Positions 60,558 through 64,000 of a DNA stretch of 64,000 nt are shown piece after piece. Position 1 is the stretch's first letter. Each line of letters opens with the position of its first letter. The translations under genes and the position numbers were made by a program. The stretch lies in the NCBI GenBank assembly GCA_905250885.1, contig CAJNOQ010000060.1:1-64000 (forward strand), in the 5' to 3' direction. The DNA comes from Didymodactylos carnosus. Lineage: Eukaryota > Rotifera > Eurotatoria > Philodinida > Philodinidae. The notes under the pieces are model-generated. The model worked only from the letters and a program-made list of their open reading frames with translations. It ran no database searches and was not told the origin of the DNA.

Positions 60558-62511
60558 CTATGGCTCATCATCAGAGTTTGGTAGTCGCTCATATTGAGTT
60601 GCATCTGGTGTATTTATAGCTACTATCGTTAAACCCGCTTTACGTTTATGATAATAGCGATATGCACTAACAATAGCATAAATAATTAACAATGGAATAG
60701 GTATAGCAAGAGCAACCTAAATAAACTTCATAAATATTAGACAAAAATCGATCATCTAAATAAGACTATACGTACAAATATTGGAACAATAATTGCCAAA
60801 TCTGAGTCTGGTTGAGGTAGAGATAATCGAAGAAAAAATATGGCTACACCAGTATTTTGTAGACCTAGTGAAAATAAATATATTCATAATACTAGACAAG
60901 ACAATATCTTTCTTCTAACTTACCACTTTCAATAAATATCGATATTAATCGTTCGCGTGTTTGACAAGTTACTAATGAGAAAACGACGCCAATAAAAAAC
61001 CCTGTCCATGGTAACAATGCACTTGTAATGATTATACGATAATTTATAAGTTTAAAAATATATAGATTTGTATAAATCCCGAATGTTAAAATGTATAGTA
61101 TAAAGAAGATAGTCACATAACGTAATAAGCGTGTTAAACGATCGGCGATAGTCGGTTTAAAATATCGTAATGCCAAACCAATTGATGCTGGTACCTAAGA
61201 AAAAAACTCAAATAAATGAAGTTTTTTTTACAAACACGTTTAACTGCATAGCACTTACAATTAATGCAAATAACGTTGAAAACATATTTTCCCATGGAAA
61301 GTGCACGGCGTGAACATTAATAAAATCTCGACCAAGTAATAATATCCATAAAGGAAATGTAGCTTTTAGAAAGAGAGAAAAATCAAATGAGTTTTAAGAG
61401 AAATATTGATGATATAAATATTGTATATTACTCACCAAATGCTGCTATTGTACTACAAAACGTCATAGATACAGAGAGACTAATATCTCCGCCGTACATT
61501 GCCACATACATGTTTGATGCTCCACCACCGGGTGATGCTCCAGTTGCCAACAGTCCAAGAGCAGTTGATGAGGACAATTTTGTTGCTTTTGCGAGACCGT
61601 ATGCAAGCTACAAAAGAAAAATAAACGTTGATAAAATAAAATAAATACGACATAGTCTAGCTCAATACGGTTGTTCAGATACTGAGTTAGCTAAAGATAA
61701 GTTTCAATATGACTTAAGCATCGTCATGGTTAATAATCATAAAATGTTATGACTCTTCTAGCAGAAAGAAGGTAAGACAGTAATTCTTTCATTTACAAAT
61801 AGATTGTTTTTTTTTCTTTCATTTAGGATGATACACGATTGTCATAAGAAACAACTCACCAATGGCAAGCAAAAAAACTGTGAAAATAATCCAATCAAAA
61901 TGGGAACAGGTCGTCTAATGTTTTGAATGAGAGTTTGCGTGACTAATTTGCAACCGATAAGGAACGTTCCAATTGAGACCAGAATAATGATAACAACAGT
62001 AAATATTGTATCTAGCACAGTCTGTTTTCGTTTGACAGCAAAATCAACGTCATAATCAGTTGTTATATTTTCTAATATCGAATGATTCGAATCCAAATAT
62101 ATTGCGTGAATATACAAACGACTAAATAGATTAAATGAAGAGTTTAAGATTGTCATTTTCATCTTAGTGATTATACCTGTATCCTAACAATAGTCCATGT
62201 ACCGTTACATTGAATGTGCCATTTTGTGTGTGAATTGTTGTGAAATCTAACTCAAACTCCTTTGGACTTTTTAATTCTAACGTTTTTTCATTACTAACCG
62301 ATAGTGTTACATTGACATATGATAGTGTAATATTTTGATCTTCACATGATATTTTGAAAACAATTTGAATATCAGTTAATGAATCATTAATAAATATAGG
62401 TGGTGGTAAGGCTCTGCTTGTTTGATTTAAACATGTAATTGAACACGAATAAATAGTTGTAAAAAAACAACAACTACAGAATATTAAAATATAACTTAAC
62501 CTCAAAAACAT
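60558..62511 (-). CDS. SLC10-type transporter, tandem copy B (7 exons)
   Basis: Coding exons (minus) are 62177-62511, 61860-62121, 61436-61607, 61259-61362, 60924-61194, 60776-60864 and 60558-60716; 463 residues. It has a signal peptide, an extracellular N-terminal domain with N-glycosylation sequons, then SLC10 helices with ATGASPGGGASNMYVAM, GGDISLSVSMTFCSTIAAF and FIESGLQNTGVAIFFLRL. Here the Ser-Asn pair is kept, unlike copy A. The tail is short and ends NSDDEP. It is a tandem duplicate of copy A: the coding length from the signature exon to the shared phase-1 junction before LQNTGV is 547 nt in both, but the introns within that span sit at different places. The substrate is unknown (bile salt, sulphated steroid or other organic anion). 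Confidence 0.87.
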
Positions 62512-63693
62512 CTGAAAATTAAACTATTATATGTTCTATAACACAAACAGTATAATTATCAAATTAAATTCTCTCTCACAGGATAATATGCATAACTACG
62601 ACTATCAAAAACATTGTAGTTTTAACGCGGCATTGACACTTATCGTATAGGAAAAAAGTCAGAGGGATGCCGAAGTTAATCTTTATGAATAAAGAGTACT
62701 CTTCTCTCTACGTTGTCATCGTTCGACATATGTATTCTATCTCCTGTAAATGGTTTTTTTCCACAAACAGTTTCTTCTTCCTTCTTTCATTCAACTGCCA
62801 CTGACTTCCGAAGTCAGTCATTCGTTCTCTTGCTTTATTATCATTTAAAATACCCCTATCTCAGCATCTTTACAGTTGAACGTAGCCATATTTACCGTTA
62901 AAAACAAATCCAGTGCTGTTACTCTTTAATTTGTTTTTTTATTATTCTTTTTTATCTTATCGCCTTATTTCGTACACTACTTTTACTCACTAAGAGACTC
63001 GTTTCACGAAGAAGCTTAAGTTAAGATTTGAGTTAAGTCACACTTATGTCAAACATAAGTCTATAAAATTAGGACGTAAGTGCACATAACGATGACTTAA
63101 CATAAGTTCAAATTTGACTTGAGTCAGACTTAAGTTATTTTGTGATACGGCTTGCAGCTGTTAAAATTGGATAAAATTGATTAGTAACTATCAAAGCGAA
63201 TAATATGCATGAGTGATAGATGTCATTCAGTTCTGCACTCAATATGTGCGATGCAATATTGAGATTAAATTACTATCTAACTGAATCTAGTGAGTTTATA
63301 AAGACGAATTTTTTTCTATTTCTAAGCAATATCTCGTTTCGACTTATTTTTCTTAACATATAAAGCTTCCCAAAGAAAAACTTATTCTATCTAGCAAACA
63401 GATGACGGGATTTGTGTCTGTCAACGTGCTGCTTCTAACTTGAGTTTAGAACTGTTTAAACTTTATCTATTATTTAAATTTTTACATTGCAAATAAACAG
63501 AAGAAATAACACATTAAAATTTTTTATAAATCTCTTTTTGTCGACGTGACATAAAGTATTAAATTTACGAACAAGTATTAAATTTTGCGTTAACTACTGC
63601 CGATTTCGAAAACGTTGTATCATAAGGCAATGCCAACAACAATTACAATAATCTACAAAAGGCACACTACAAAAACGATTATAACTATATTAG
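62512..63693. other. Spacer between copy B and the CENPJ-like gene
   Basis: No gene supported; a short plus-strand frame at 62713-62901 lacks features. It contains a 150-bp inverted-repeat element at 63000-63149. Confidence 0.5.
63000..63149. mobile_element. Small MITE-like element, about 150 bp
   Basis: The left end CGTTTCACGAAGAAGCTTAAGT and the right end, read as complement CGTATCACAAAATAACTTAAGT, pair with a few mismatches. Variants of GACTTAAGTT and CATAAGT recur inside. No clear target duplication is visible. Confidence 0.45.
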
Positions 63694-64000
63694 TTATTTT
63701 GCAGAATTAATAATACGTGTCCCATCTGGATATAATGTCTCGATTGTATTTGTATTACAAAATTGATAGACACGTATACCATTAGGATACTCTGTTTCAA
63801 TTGTATTTGTACTTGAATATTTATAGATAATTCGACCATCTGCTAATTTTTCCTTACGATCACCATTATAAAATTGAACAATCATTTGTTTACCGTCCCC
63901 ACTTATCTCTTGTTTTGAACCATTTGGAAATAAAATTTGTTTAGATAAATCTGACTTAATACGTTCAACACGTCCATCATTGTGATGAATTTCTTCAATT
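63694..64000 (-). CDS. CENPJ: CENPJ/SAS-4 family C-terminal G-box (partial)
   Basis: The frame is open from the window edge to a stop at 63694, giving 101 C-terminal residues of a gene continuing to the right. It is built of beta-hairpin repeats: LFPNGSKQEISGDGKQ, FYNGDRKEKLADGR, EYPNGIRVYQF and LYPDGTRIINSAK, the pattern of the TCP10/CENPJ C-terminal G-box. In CPAP/SAS-4 this domain binds the STIL/Ana2 proline-rich motif during centriole cartwheel assembly. A TCP10-like protein sharing only this domain is the alternative; the upstream coding part is needed to decide. Confidence 0.85.
   Translation of the reverse strand, partial: IEEIHHNDGRVERIKSDLSKQILFPNGSKQEISGDGKQMIVQFYNGDRKEKLADGRIIYKYSSTNTIETEYPNGIRVYQFCNTNTIETLYPDGTRIINSAK

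Noticed and set aside
1-64000. CRISPR array, operon promoters, bacterial origin or other prokaryotic features
   Set aside because: No regularly spaced direct repeats were seen, and spliced metazoan genes throughout show nuclear eukaryotic DNA.

Overview
The window is AT-rich nuclear DNA from a small invertebrate animal. The genes are metazoan, the introns are mostly 45-70 bp with GT..TTTAG ends, and some genes lie only a few hundred bases apart. I judge a rotifer, probably a bdelloid, the best guess (low base composition, tiny introns, many short TIR-type DNA elements, several intronless genes), but nothing in the sequence proves the taxon.

Layout. 0.4-6.5 kb: an intronless sarcosine-oxidase-like flavoenzyme; TAMM41 and SDHAF1 as two ORFs 2 nt apart on one strand; RSL24D1 (5 exons); an intronless secreted M14 carboxypeptidase. 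9.5-13.8 kb: Flattop/CFAP126 (3 exons) and an SHB-family SH2 adapter (4 coding exons). 13.8-25.2 kb: an 11 kb block with no gene, full of microsatellites in its first half and TIR or foldback elements in its second. 25.2-26.9 kb: an unrecognised coiled-coil plus propeller-like protein. 26.9-32.3 kb: repeat-rich, with a clear hAT-type MITE. 32.3-33.1 kb: a small hydrophilic helical protein. 34.1-38.0 kb: TTC39 (17 exons). 38.2-42.6 kb: CCDC87 (16 exons). 43.1-46.8 kb: a short Tudor-less SMN and a USP16/45-type deubiquitinase. 50.1-51.4 kb: ARGLU1. 54.6-55.5 kb: a Rab11-like GTPase. 58.0-62.5 kb: two tandem SLC10-type transporters. 63.7 kb to the edge: the C-terminal G-box of a CENPJ/SAS-4 protein.

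The genes do not form one pathway. Loose themes are mitochondria (SDHAF1, TAMM41), RNA processing and ribosome assembly (SMN, ARGLU1, RSL24D1) and cilia or centrioles (Flattop, CENPJ, perhaps CCDC87). CCDC87 and SMN are divergently arranged with about 470 bp between their start codons. The points most worth checking are the SDHAF1/TAMM41 bicistronic arrangement, the SMN without a Tudor domain, a helical protein recalling tardigrade CAHS proteins, a 190-bp-arm foldback at 21 kb, a near-perfect 73-bp palindrome at 57.6 kb, and a hAT MITE whose unoccupied target site survives in a diverged copy inside a TTC39 intron.

Exon limits were read by hand from splice signals and frame continuity. They may be off by a base or two, and UTRs and 5' non-coding exons were not defined.
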